Positions 1 to 8,161 of a DNA stretch of 64,000 bases are shown one piece after another. This stretch comes from Cedecea colo (GTDB lineage Bacteria > Pseudomonadota > Gammaproteobacteria > Enterobacterales > Enterobacteriaceae). The translations under genes were made by a program, and so were the position numbers. Numbering within the stretch: position 1 is the stretch's first letter; every line of letters begins with the position of its first letter. Below the pieces are notes generated by a model that made no database searches, was not told the origin of the DNA, and saw nothing but the letters and a program-made list of their open reading frames with translations. The stretch lies in contig NZ_SOYS01000002.1 in the NCBI RefSeq assembly GCF_011808225.1, positions 682,001-746,000 of the forward strand. Reading direction: 5' to 3'.

Positions 1-1543
1 TATCCGACCAGCTTGCGGCTTTCGAAGACATATTGCACAGCACCAAAAAGGTGTCATCTTCCCGCTCGCGACGATAGGCATAAATCTGCTCGTGCTGCGG
101 CAGTTCCAGCGCGTAGCGCCCGTAAATCAGCGTTTGCTCCTGTCGGCGCAGCTGGATCAGCGCACGATAGAAGTTCAGTACCGAATTCGGATCCTGTTGC
201 TGGGAGGCGACGTTAATCATTTCGTAATTGGCATTGACCGGGAACCACGGCTCACCGTCGCTAAACCCGGCGTTGGGCCAGTTATTCCACTGCATCGGCG
301 TGCGGGAGTTATCGCGTCCCGTATTGGTCAGAAATGCGATGATCTCTTCCTCGCTTCTGCCCTGCGCGGCTAATTCCCGCCACATGTTTTTCGCTGACAC
401 ATCGTCAAAATCTTCTATCCCGCCAAAGCGGGTATTGGTCATGCCGATTTCCTGGCCCTGGTAGATAAACGGCGTGCCCTGCATCAGGAAATAAAGCGCG
501 GCGATGCAGGTGGCGCTTTCCCGCCAGTGGTGCTCGGTATCGCCCCAGCGCGACGTGATGCGCGTCAGATCGTGATTTTCGACATACAGCGCATTCCAGC
601 CTTTTCCTTCCAGCGCCTCCTGCCAGGCGGTAAAGATTTTCTTCAGCACGGCAGGTTCCGGCCGTAATCCTTCTTCCGGCTCCCACAAACGCACATGTTC
701 AAACTGGAATACCATGCTCAACCTGTTGCGGTGCTCACCGACCCATTCCTCGGCGCGATCCGCAAACAGGCCGTTCATCTCGCCGACGGTGACGATATCG
801 TAATGTTTGAACACGTTGCGACTCATATCATCTACGTAGTCCAGCAGCCCATCGTAATTCAGATGGCTTTTCATCGACGGGGCATAGCGTAACTTGTCCG
901 GGTTAGGAGCATCGGCAAGCAGCGGCTCTTTTTTCATATGGGCGATAGCGTCGATGCGGAATCCGTCGATGCCTTTATTCAGCCACCAGCGCATCATGTC
1001 GTAAACCGCCGCGCGCATATCGTGATTTTCCCAGTTTAAATCCGGCTGACGACGGGTAAACAGATGCAGGAAATACTGCTCTGTCTGGGGATCGAATTCC
1101 CAGGCCGAGCCTTTAAAAATGCCCTCCCAGTTGTTAGGTTCCGCCCCGTTTTTACCCTCACGCCAGATGTACCAGTCACGCTTTGGATTATCGCGTGAGG
1201 AGCGGGACTCAAGAAACCACGGATGCTCATCGGAGGTATGATTCACCACCAGATCGATAATCAGCCGCATATCGCGCGCGTGCACGCCTTCCAGCAGCCG
1301 GTCGAAATCCGCCATGGTGCCGAACTCATCCATAATGGCCTGATAATCGCTGATATCGTAGCCGTTATCATCGTTAGGTGACTTGTACATCGGGCAGATC
1401 CAGATCAGATCGATGCCGAGGTCTTGCAGATAATCGAGTTTCTCGGTGATGCCGTTCAGATCGCCAATACCATCGCCGTTACTGTCTTTAAAACTGCGCG
1501 GATAAATCTGGTAGGCCACCGCCTCTTTCCACCAGCTCGCCAT
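1..1543 (-). CDS. GH13 alpha-glucosidase / oligo-1,6-glucosidase, 3' end cut by window edge
   Basis: Cytoplasmic glycoside hydrolase family 13 enzyme expected to split imported alpha-linked disaccharides such as isomaltulose or trehalulose. It starts at the ATG at 1543 (MASWWKEAVAYQIYPRSF) behind GGGAGG, 2 bp after the stop of the upstream paralogue. About 514 residues are visible of a usual 540-560, so only the C-terminal tail is missing. The translation shows DLVVNHTSDEHPWF, the nucleophile motif GFRIDAIAH, the acid/base motif TVGEMN and the VENHD transition-state motif. It is the last visible gene of a six-gene transport operon, in the position of PalZ/PalQ-type hydrolases of Erwinia-like palatinose clusters. 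Exact substrate is inferred from context only; a trehalose-6-phosphate or general oligo-1,6-glucosidase role is less likely next to an ABC rather than a PTS transporter. Confidence 0.85.
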   Translation of the reverse strand, partial: MASWWKEAVAYQIYPRSFKDSNGDGIGDLNGITEKLDYLQDLGIDLIWICPMYKSPNDDNGYDISDYQAIMDEFGTMADFDRLLEGVHARDMRLIIDLVVNHTSDEHPWFLESRSSRDNPKRDWYIWREGKNGAEPNNWEGIFKGSAWEFDPQTEQYFLHLFTRRQPDLNWENHDMRAAVYDMMRWWLNKGIDGFRIDAIAHMKKEPLLADAPNPDKLRYAPSMKSHLNYDGLLDYVDDMSRNVFKHYDIVTVGEMNGLFADRAEEWVGEHRNRLSMVFQFEHVRLWEPEEGLRPEPAVLKKIFTAWQEALEGKGWNALYVENHDLTRITSRWGDTEHHWRESATCIAALYFLMQGTPFIYQGQEIGMTNTRFGGIEDFDDVSAKNMWRELAAQGRSEEEIIAFLTNTGRDNSRTPMQWNNWPNAGFSDGEPWFPVNANYEMINVASQQQDPNSVLNFYRALIQLRRQEQTLIYGRYALELPQHEQIYAYRREREDDTFLVLCNMSSKAASWSD

Positions 1544-1545
1544 CG

Positions 1546-3186
1546 TTACCTCCCGATAAGTAGTGCAAATGATTCATAAGGCTGAAGCTCAAGGCTTACC
1601 GCCAGGGCGTCACGCGGCGCATAATTGCTGACCAGGCATTCACCGTGCCAGGCCTGCATCTCCTCAGGAATATCAAGCGTGAGGTGCTCGCGAGAAAAGT
1701 TATTCACCACCAGCAGCCGCTCTTCACCCAGCGTTCTTAACCAGGCGAATACCTGCGGATGCTCTTTTAAAATCGGCCTGAAGTTACCGTAAACCAGAAT
1801 CGGATACTGCTTACGCAGCGCCACCAGCTTCTGGTAATGCCACAGAATGGAATCAGGCTCGGCCAGGGCTGCGGCAACGTTGATTTCACGGTAGTTGGGA
1901 TTGGCCGCAATCCACGGAATGCCGGTAGTAAATCCGGCATTCGGGCTGTCGTCCCACTGCATTGGCGTGCGCGCGTTATCCCGCCCGTTGGCGTGTATCC
2001 CGGTCATCATCTCATCATGACTGACGCCGCCTGCCAGCCGCTCTCTGTAGAGGTTCAGGCTTTCGATATCGCGATATTCTTCGATAGTGGTGTAGCGCAC
2101 GTTGGTCATCCCGATCTCTTCGCCCTGATAGATATAAGGCGTGCCCTTCAGGCAATGCAGCGCGGTGCCCAGCATTTTGGCGGAAGCTTCGCGGAACTCG
2201 CCTTCATCGCCAAATTTTGATACGGCGCGAGGCAGATCGTGGTTGCTCCAGAACAGCGAGTTCCAGCCGCGGTCGGCAAGCGCCGTTTGCCACTTTTCAA
2301 TCACCGCTTTAAAATTCGCCAGCACAAACGGCTTGCTGCGCCATTTGCCCGCCTGTTCATCCCAGAACTGTTTGATATGGTCGAACTGGAAAACCATCGA
2401 CAGCTCTTCGCGATCGTTCGCACTGTAGAGCAGCGCATCTTGCGGCGAGGCGCTCCAGGCTTCGCCGACCGTCACGTAATCACCTTTACCGAAAGTGGCG
2501 CGGTTCATCTGGCGAATAAGCATGTGCAGATTTTTACCGTTCGCCATAATCTGCTTATCCACCTCTTTACCGATCAGATCGATAACGTCCATGCGGAAGC
2601 CGCCGATCCCTTTGTCCAGCCAGCGGTTCATCATGGCGTGGACTTCTTCGTGTACGCGGGGATTGTCCCAGTTGAGATCCGGCTGCCGTTTAGAAAACTG
2701 ATGCAGATAATACTCGCCGCTGGCCTCATCATACGCCCAGCCGCTGCCGCCAAAGTAGGAACGGAAATTGTTCGGCGGGCCGCCGTCCGCCGCCGGTTTG
2801 CGCCAGATATAAAAGTCACGATACGGACTATCCTGGGATTCCAGCGCGCTAATAAACCAGGGGTGTTCATCGGAGGTATGGTTGACAACGAGATCCATCA
2901 AAATATGGATATCGCGCTGTTTCGCCTGGCGGATCAGCGCTTCCATCTCTGCCATTGTGCCAAACTCGGCGGCAATGTCTTCGTAGTCGGAGATGTCGTA
3001 ACCGTTATCGTCCATCGGCGAGCGGTAAACCGGCGAAAGCCAGATTAAATTAATACCGAGCTGCTGAAGATAATCGAGTTTGCTGATGATACCGGCAAGG
3101 TCGCCGATGCCATCGCCGTTGCTATCCATAAAGCTGCGCGGATAGATCTGGTACACCACCGCGTTGTGCCACCATTTTTTTTCCAC
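1546..3186 (-). CDS. GH13 alpha-glucosidase (PalQ/PalZ-like hydrolase)
   Basis: 546-residue cytoplasmic GH13 hydrolase, full length for the family. Seen: MEKKWWHNAVVYQIYPRSF, DLVVNHTSDEHPWF, nucleophile motif GFRMDVIDLIG, acid/base motif TVGEAWSAS and SNHDLPRAVSKFGD, so the catalytic triad is intact. The RLDRD product-specificity loop typical of sucrose isomerases (isomaltulose synthases) is not seen, which favours a hydrolase. It is a paralogue of the next gene, starting with a nearly identical block but differing at the active-site edges (MDVIDLIG against IDAIAH), so the two may split different linkages. It lies in the operon after a 155-bp gap that holds a palindromic repeat. Substrate (isomaltulose, trehalulose or a related alpha-glucoside) is inferred from the gene order. 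Confidence 0.9.
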   Translation of the reverse strand: MEKKWWHNAVVYQIYPRSFMDSNGDGIGDLAGIISKLDYLQQLGINLIWLSPVYRSPMDDNGYDISDYEDIAAEFGTMAEMEALIRQAKQRDIHILMDLVVNHTSDEHPWFISALESQDSPYRDFYIWRKPAADGGPPNNFRSYFGGSGWAYDEASGEYYLHQFSKRQPDLNWDNPRVHEEVHAMMNRWLDKGIGGFRMDVIDLIGKEVDKQIMANGKNLHMLIRQMNRATFGKGDYVTVGEAWSASPQDALLYSANDREELSMVFQFDHIKQFWDEQAGKWRSKPFVLANFKAVIEKWQTALADRGWNSLFWSNHDLPRAVSKFGDEGEFREASAKMLGTALHCLKGTPYIYQGEEIGMTNVRYTTIEEYRDIESLNLYRERLAGGVSHDEMMTGIHANGRDNARTPMQWDDSPNAGFTTGIPWIAANPNYREINVAAALAEPDSILWHYQKLVALRKQYPILVYGNFRPILKEHPQVFAWLRTLGEERLLVVNNFSREHLTLDIPEEMQAWHGECLVSNYAPRDALAVSLELQPYESFALLIGR

Positions 3187-3208
3187 CTGGATCTCCTTTT
3201 GATATTGG

Positions 3209-3335
3209 CCCCTCGCCCTAACCCTTTCCCCTTTGGGAGAGAGAAAAGTTAGCTCCGGTTCCCTCTCGCTGAGTGGCGAGAAGAAAACTCAGTTTTGTTC
3301 CCTCTTTCCTCTGGAAAGCGGGTTAGGGTGAGGGG
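3209..3335. repeat. Imperfect palindromic intergenic repeat inside the alpha-glucoside operon
   Basis: 127-bp imperfect inverted repeat with ends CCCCTCGCCCTAACCC and GGGTTAGGGTGAGGGG. The same 'ccctaacc...ggttaggg' type of element recurs at 61837-61947, with a half copy near 17778-17815. It sits between the ATPase gene and the first glucosidase gene. Intergenic palindromic units of this kind are common in enterobacteria and can change mRNA stability between operon segments. It is not a clear intrinsic terminator, as no T-run follows a compact stem. Confidence 0.7.
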
Positions 3336-3341
3336 AAAATT

Positions 3342-4433
3342 TCAAACTAAACGCTCAAAAGCCCGCCCGGCATCATCAAACAAATAACAGCTTTCCGGCG
3401 GCAGACGCAGGCCGATACGCTGGTCGGGTTTGATTTCGAGTCTTTCAGTATGGCGCATCACTAACGGTTCGCTACCGTAACCGCTATTTACGTAAAGCAG
3501 CGTTTCGTTGCCCATATGTTCCACAAACAGCACCTCTCCCTCGACATCCGCGTGGGCAAGCTCTGTAAGCTGAATGTGTTCAGGGCGAATCCCCAGCCGC
3601 ACGTTTTGCGCTTCCCCATGGCTGGCTATCGGCAAAATGATTTGCTGGCGGTTCTCAAGCATCACTTCGCTGCGCTGCTCGCTTCCGTGGGTCAGCACGC
3701 CCGGAATCAAATTCATTTTTGGCGAACCGATAAACTGGGCGACAAATTCGTTCGCCGGACGATCGTAAAGATCAAGCGGCGTACCCACCTGTTCGATTTG
3801 TCCCTGGTTAAGCACGACTATCCTGTCGGCAAGCGTCATCGCTTCAACCTGATCGTGGGTGACGTAGAGAATGGTGGCGTTGATGCGCTTGTGCAGCGCG
3901 GCGATTTCCATACGCATCTGCACGCGTAAAGAGGCGTCCAGGTTCGACAGCGGTTCGTCGAACAAAAACAGGCTGGGTTCCCGCACAATCGCCCGGCCAA
4001 TGGCCACACGCTGCCGCTGGCCGCCGGAAAGATCTTTCGGCCGTCTGTCGAGTAAGTGCTCCAGTTGCAAAATGCGCGCGCTTTCACGCACCTTTTCGTC
4101 GATCTCCTTCACCGGCAGCTTCGCCATTTCCAGCGCGAACGCCATGTTTTGATACACCGTCATATGCGGATAGAGCGCGTAAGACTGAAACACCATGCCG
4201 ATGCCGCGCTCGGACGGGGAATCGTCGTTAACGCGCGTGCCGTCAATGCGCATCTCACCGCCGCTGATTTCCTCAAGCCCCGCCACCATGCGTAACAGCG
4301 TGGACTTGCCGCAGCCGGATGGCCCCACCACCACCACAAACTCTCCGCTGTTCACTTCAAGATCGAGCGGTTTAATCACTTCTGACGAGGTGCCGTAGCG
4401 TTTCTGGATTTTATCGAGTACGAGTTGCGCCAT
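3342..4433 (-). CDS. Sugar ABC transporter ATPase (MalK/UgpC/MsmX family; PalK-like)
   Basis: 363-residue ATPase that powers uptake by the two membrane proteins encoded just upstream. Seen in order: Walker A GPSGCGKST (about residues 37-45), signature LSGGQRQRVAIGRA, Walker B LFLFDEPLSNLDA, the H-loop THDQVEAMTLADR, then a C-terminal TOBE/regulatory domain (NVRLGIRPEHIQL). This is the usual length for MalK-type ATPases with a regulatory domain. The start is 2 bp after the stop of the permease gene, so it is translationally close-coupled. MalK-type ATPases in such operons often serve one dedicated importer. Confidence 0.93.
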   Translation of the reverse strand: MAQLVLDKIQKRYGTSSEVIKPLDLEVNSGEFVVVVGPSGCGKSTLLRMVAGLEEISGGEMRIDGTRVNDDSPSERGIGMVFQSYALYPHMTVYQNMAFALEMAKLPVKEIDEKVRESARILQLEHLLDRRPKDLSGGQRQRVAIGRAIVREPSLFLFDEPLSNLDASLRVQMRMEIAALHKRINATILYVTHDQVEAMTLADRIVVLNQGQIEQVGTPLDLYDRPANEFVAQFIGSPKMNLIPGVLTHGSEQRSEVMLENRQQIILPIASHGEAQNVRLGIRPEHIQLTELAHADVEGEVLFVEHMGNETLLYVNSGYGSEPLVMRHTERLEIKPDQRIGLRLPPESCYLFDDAGRAFERLV

Positions 4434-4435
4434 AG

Positions 4436-5284
4436 TTATCCCTTAATCGCTCCACTGGTCAGCCCGCTGACAATACGTTTCTGGAAGATGAGCACCAGCA
4501 CGATTATCGGCAGCGTTACCACTACCGAGGCCGCCATAATGCTGCCCCAGGGGAGTTCAAACGTAGAGGCGCCGCTGAACATGCTTATCGCCACCGGCAC
4601 GGTGCGTTTCTCCCCGGAAATAATAAACGTCAACGCAAACATGAATTCATTCCACGCGCCGATAAATGCCAGCAGCCCGGTGGTGACCAGCGCAGGCGCA
4701 AGGATCGGCGCGAAGACTCGCCGGATGATGGTCCAGGTTTTCGCCCCGTCGACAATCGCCGCCTCTTCCAGCTCCACGGGGATCGACTTCATAAACGTCG
4801 TTAACACCCAGACGGTAAAGGGCAGCGAAAAGGTGGTGTAGGAAAGGATGAGCGCGCCGAGCGAATTGTAAAGTCCCAGGAAACGCACCAGCTCAAACAT
4901 GCCGGTCAGCACCGCCACCTGCGGGAACATCGAGACACAAAGGATGGTGAATAACAGAAACTTACGGCCACGAAACTGCACGCGCGCCAGGGCAAAAGAA
5001 GCCGTGATGGAAACCAGCAGGCAGATGCCAACGGTAATTGTCGCCACCAGTACGGAGTTCAGCAGGCTGCGTGCGATGCCGTTATCCACCAGCGCCACCA
5101 CGTAGTTGTGCCAGTGGTAGCCGCTGGGTAAATAAGCCGGTAAAAAAAGCTCCTGGCCGGTACGTAATGAAGTCACAATCGCGTAGTAAAAGGGGAACAC
5201 GCAGAACAGCACGGCGAAAGTCGCCCCGGCATAAATCACAAAATTTTGCGCGAACTTGCGCTGTCGACGAGTGGTTTTCATCAC
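4436..5284 (-). CDS. Sugar ABC transporter permease, MalG family (PalG-like)
   Basis: 282-residue inner-membrane permease with about six hydrophobic segments, starting after a basic N-terminus (MMKTTRRQRKF). The cytoplasmic EAA loop that docks onto the ATPase is seen as ELEEAAIVDGAKTWTIIRRVFAPILAPA. This is the typical length for MalG/CUT1 permeases. The ATG overlaps the stop of the preceding MalF-type gene by 4 bp (ATGA), indicating translational coupling. Together with the second permease and the ATPase it forms a carbohydrate uptake transporter-1 importer. Confidence 0.92.
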   Translation of the reverse strand: MMKTTRRQRKFAQNFVIYAGATFAVLFCVFPFYYAIVTSLRTGQELFLPAYLPSGYHWHNYVVALVDNGIARSLLNSVLVATITVGICLLVSITASFALARVQFRGRKFLLFTILCVSMFPQVAVLTGMFELVRFLGLYNSLGALILSYTTFSLPFTVWVLTTFMKSIPVELEEAAIVDGAKTWTIIRRVFAPILAPALVTTGLLAFIGAWNEFMFALTFIISGEKRTVPVAISMFSGASTFELPWGSIMAASVVVTLPIIVLVLIFQKRIVSGLTSGAIKG

Positions 5285-6198
5285 CGCTTCTCCTTCTCGT
5301 TTAAACGTGAGACGCGGATAAAGCAGGCGGCAATGCCCGCCACCATCATAAACACCAGCACCGACGCCGCCGAGCCCACGCCCATGTCCTGGTAGGAGAC
5401 GATTTGCTCACGCGCGTAGCCGGAAACGGACATCGTCGCCTCGCTGTTGGAAGTCAGCACAAATATCAGATCGAAGATGCGCATGGCGTCCATCACGCGG
5501 AAGATCAGCGCCACGATCATCGCGGGCATGATCAGCGGCAGCGTGATGCGTCTGAAGCGCTGCCACGCGCTGGCGCCGTCCACCCGAGCCGCCTCGTACA
5601 GATCGTTAGGAATAAGCTGTAGCGCCGCCAGCAGCATCAGCGCCATAAAGGGCGTGGTCTTCCAGACATCGGCAATCACCACCGCCCACATGGAAAGCGA
5701 AGGTTCGGCAATCCACGCCAGATGCGCCTGATAGCCAAAGATCTTCGCCAGCAGATCGTTTACCACGCCATACTGATCGTGGAACATCCAGCCCCACATT
5801 TTGGCGCTCACTATTGTTGGAATGGCCCACGGCACCAGGATGGCGGTGCGCACCAGCCCCTGGCCGCGAAACTTCTGGTTCATCAGCAAAGCCAGCAACA
5901 TGCCGAACAACAACTCAAGGCCAACCGACATGACGGTAAACCACAGCGTATTGCCTACCGCCTGCCACCAGAGCGGATCGACCAGCACGCCGCTGCTGTC
6001 GCCAGCGTTGCTGGCATAGTAGTTCGCCAGCCCCACCATTTCATACTCGGACGGGTTATCGAGCATCGCATTGGTGAAGCTAAAGAAGAAGGTGCGCACC
6101 AGCGGCCACCCGGCCGCCAGTGCAAGCAATACAAGCGCGGGAGCCACCAGTATCCACGCGATACGGCGGCGGCGCTGTTGATAGCCGGAACGAGCCAA
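5281..6198 (-). CDS. Sugar ABC transporter permease, MalF family (PalF-like)
   Basis: 305-residue inner-membrane permease with six hydrophobic segments and an EAA loop, EAARVDGASAWQRFRRITLPLIMPA (about residues 203-227). It is the partner of the MalG-type permease that follows with a 4-bp overlap. Its start lies directly against the stop of the binding-protein gene. Length fits the short MalF subgroup that lacks the large periplasmic domain of E. coli MalF. Role in alpha-glucoside uptake is inferred from the downstream glucosidases. Confidence 0.92.
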   Translation of the reverse strand: MARSGYQQRRRRIAWILVAPALVLLALAAGWPLVRTFFFSFTNAMLDNPSEYEMVGLANYYASNAGDSSGVLVDPLWWQAVGNTLWFTVMSVGLELLFGMLLALLMNQKFRGQGLVRTAILVPWAIPTIVSAKMWGWMFHDQYGVVNDLLAKIFGYQAHLAWIAEPSLSMWAVVIADVWKTTPFMALMLLAALQLIPNDLYEAARVDGASAWQRFRRITLPLIMPAMIVALIFRVMDAMRIFDLIFVLTSNSEATMSVSGYAREQIVSYQDMGVGSAASVLVFMMVAGIAACFIRVSRLNEKEKR

Positions 6199-7464
6199 TT
6201 AATGCCAGTCCTTACCTTTCACGCGTTCCAGGCGTTTTTGCAGATCCGCAACGGCAGCTTTCCCGTCAGTGCCGCCGTTAAGTACTTTGAACGTTACGTT
6301 GAAGATAGCGTTAGAGACGCGCGGATACTGGCTTTTGGTCGCCGTTGCCGGGCGTGGCACCGCATTGGCGAAGATCTCTTTAAACATCGTCAGATGCGGT
6401 GCGGTTTCCAGAACGGCCTTGTCTTCATACAGCGCGGAACGTGTTGGAGCAAAACCAAGATATTTCAACTGCATTTTCTGGGAGTCGGCATCGGTGAGGA
6501 TCTTCAGCAAGGCGATAGCCGCGTCTTTGTTTTTAGTGTTGGCGTTAACCGACCACTGCCAGCCGCCCAGCGCGTTGGCAGATTTGCCGTCCGGCCCGGC
6601 CGGGAGCGGCGCCACACCAACTTTACCCTTCAGCGGACTGTCCTCACCCTGCGAGAGCAGATAGGCGTAAGGCCAGTTGCGCATAAACAGCGCGTCGCCG
6701 TTCTGGAACACGGCGCGGGACTCTTCCTCTTTATAGCCAAGCGCCCCTTTCGGCGTGATTTTACCGATCCAGCCTGCGACCATATCCAGCGCCGCTGCGG
6801 CCTTAGGATTGTTTATGGTCACGTTTCCTTTTTCGTCGATAAACGTGCCGCCGCCGTAAGAATCAATCCACTCCAGCGCGTTACAGGTTAGCCCTTCATA
6901 CGATTTGCCCTGGAAGATCATTCCCCAGAAGTTTTTATGGCCGGCCTTGCGCTCTTCAGCCTGTACTTTAGTGGCGATGCGCGTCAGATCTTCCCAGGTT
7001 TTCGGCGGTTGTTCTTTATATTTTTCCAGCAGATCTTTGCGGTAGTAGAGCACGCCGGTGTCCAGATAAGCCGGGATCGCTTTCACTTTACCGTTCACCG
7101 TGTCGTTCGCCCACGGACCGGGGAAGAAGTCGCCTTTCATGTCGGCAACCGCGTCGGTTAAATCGAGCGTTTGCTTATCGAGCAGCCCTACCCAGATGGT
7201 ATCGGACTGGAACAGATCCACCGCTTTTTCATCTTTGGCCGCGAACAGTTGCTGAAGCAGCGCCAGTTTTTCATCCGATGCCGCCGGGAATTCAATAAAT
7301 TCCAGCTTGTTGTTGGTCTGCTTTTCAAAACGGTCTTTGACGTAGTTGCAGTATTCCTTACCGCCAGGGGAAATCGGGCATTCCATGCGCAGGGTATCGG
7401 CAAGCGCGGCGTTGGTGACACCCGCAAGCGCTAAGGTAATAAGACTTAACGTCAGCTTTTTCAT
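6199..7464 (-). CDS. Sugar ABC transporter periplasmic binding protein (PalE-like)
   Basis: 421-residue extracellular solute-binding protein family 1 member, first gene of the operon. The ATG at 7464 is chosen over an in-frame upstream start at 7518 because it is preceded by AGAGGAC and opens a clean signal peptide (MKKLTLSLITLALAGVTNAALA, with a signal-peptidase site after ALA). The upstream extension would bury that signal. The mature part is a maltose-binding-like fold (QTNNKLEFIEFPAASDEKLALLQQLFAAKDEKAVDLF, then NALGGWQWSVNANTKNKDAAIALL). It delivers sugar to the two permeases. No regulator gene adjoins it; Erwinia pal clusters carry a LysR regulator here, and none is seen. Confidence 0.92.
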   Translation of the reverse strand: MKKLTLSLITLALAGVTNAALADTLRMECPISPGGKEYCNYVKDRFEKQTNNKLEFIEFPAASDEKLALLQQLFAAKDEKAVDLFQSDTIWVGLLDKQTLDLTDAVADMKGDFFPGPWANDTVNGKVKAIPAYLDTGVLYYRKDLLEKYKEQPPKTWEDLTRIATKVQAEERKAGHKNFWGMIFQGKSYEGLTCNALEWIDSYGGGTFIDEKGNVTINNPKAAAALDMVAGWIGKITPKGALGYKEEESRAVFQNGDALFMRNWPYAYLLSQGEDSPLKGKVGVAPLPAGPDGKSANALGGWQWSVNANTKNKDAAIALLKILTDADSQKMQLKYLGFAPTRSALYEDKAVLETAPHLTMFKEIFANAVPRPATATKSQYPRVSNAIFNVTFKVLNGGTDGKAAVADLQKRLERVKGKDWH

Positions 7465-7746
7465 TTTGTCCTCTTCTGTCAGACGTAACCAAAGGTGGCG
7501 TAAAAATAGCCATGCCATCCAAAACGTTAGTTAACGATCTGACCAAGCGGCAAGATTACAGACCGATCTTTGTGCAAAATCTGGAGCTACTGCACGGATA
7601 TAGCTTTTTTATTACGCCGCTGGCTGAAACGCGCTATACGGCAAATTAAATACGGAAGCGTAAAAAAGATAACTTCAGATCGCTGACAAAGAAGGAAAAA
7701 GCGTGTTTATGGCGTCAGGCTTTTGGTATCGACTAAGGAGGTCATC

Positions 7747-7875
7747 ATGAGCACAACTAAACGCTATCTGTTACGGTTAAAAGCGCAGTTTGAACGGAAC
7801 GATTTGGTCGTCGTTGCCGTGGATAACAAGCGTGGAGGAGATCTTTTAACGCGAGTTTGTCGTAACGGCTCATGA
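7747..7875 (+). CDS. Small ORF with a strong ribosome binding site, 42 aa
   Basis: Short reading frame starting MSTTKRYLLRLKAQFERND, behind AAGGAGG eight bases or so upstream of the ATG, in the gap between the divergent sugar operon and the permease gene. I do not recognise a family. The product is basic and has no membrane segment or signal peptide. The very good ribosome binding site is the main support. It could be a real small protein or a decayed remnant of a larger gene. The rest of 7465-8071 is AT-rich and shows no other gene. Confidence 0.35.
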   Translation: MSTTKRYLLRLKAQFERNDLVVVAVDNKRGGDLLTRVCRNGS

Positions 7876-8071
7876 TATTTCCTGAACAGGTGAAAACCGC
7901 GGTTAGCAAGCAAGTGAGAGGCGCCCATAAAGGGTAATGCAAATCTGTCGCATGGCAGGTTTATTTACGATGAGCAATTCGCTGGATCTCATTTCGGACG
8001 GTTTATTTCGATAGTTTGACTCTGCTCGCAAAATGTTAACAAATATGACCAGCCCCGTTCCCGAATGCGTA

Positions 8072-8101
8072 ATGTTACCGATATCATGTTACCGGTATCA
8101 G
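8072..8101. promoter_or_regulatory. Tandem GntR/IdnR-type operators upstream of the gluconate-family permease
   Basis: Two head-to-tail near-palindromes, ATGTTACCGATATCAT (8072-8087) and ATGTTACCGGTATCAG (8086-8101), match the ATGTTA-N4-TAACAT operator pattern known for the gluconate repressor GntR and its relative IdnR in enterobacteria. They lie 60-90 bp before the start codon of the GntP-family gene, where repressor binding would control its promoter. No gntR gene is in the window, so regulation would be in trans. Confidence 0.7.
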
Positions 8102-8161
8102 AAACGTAGTGAATTATGCTTAACAGCTTTTCACCTGAAATTCGGCCCGAGGATAATTATT

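Noticed and set aside
405-1230. Several open frames on both strands within the first glucosidase gene
   Set aside because: They are shadows of the minus-strand GH13 gene, which is open from 1543 to the window edge with all catalytic motifs.
1546-3186. Sucrose isomerase (isomaltulose synthase) as identity of the second GH13 enzyme
   Set aside because: The characteristic RLDRD loop is missing and there is no signal peptide, so a cytoplasmic hydrolase is more likely.
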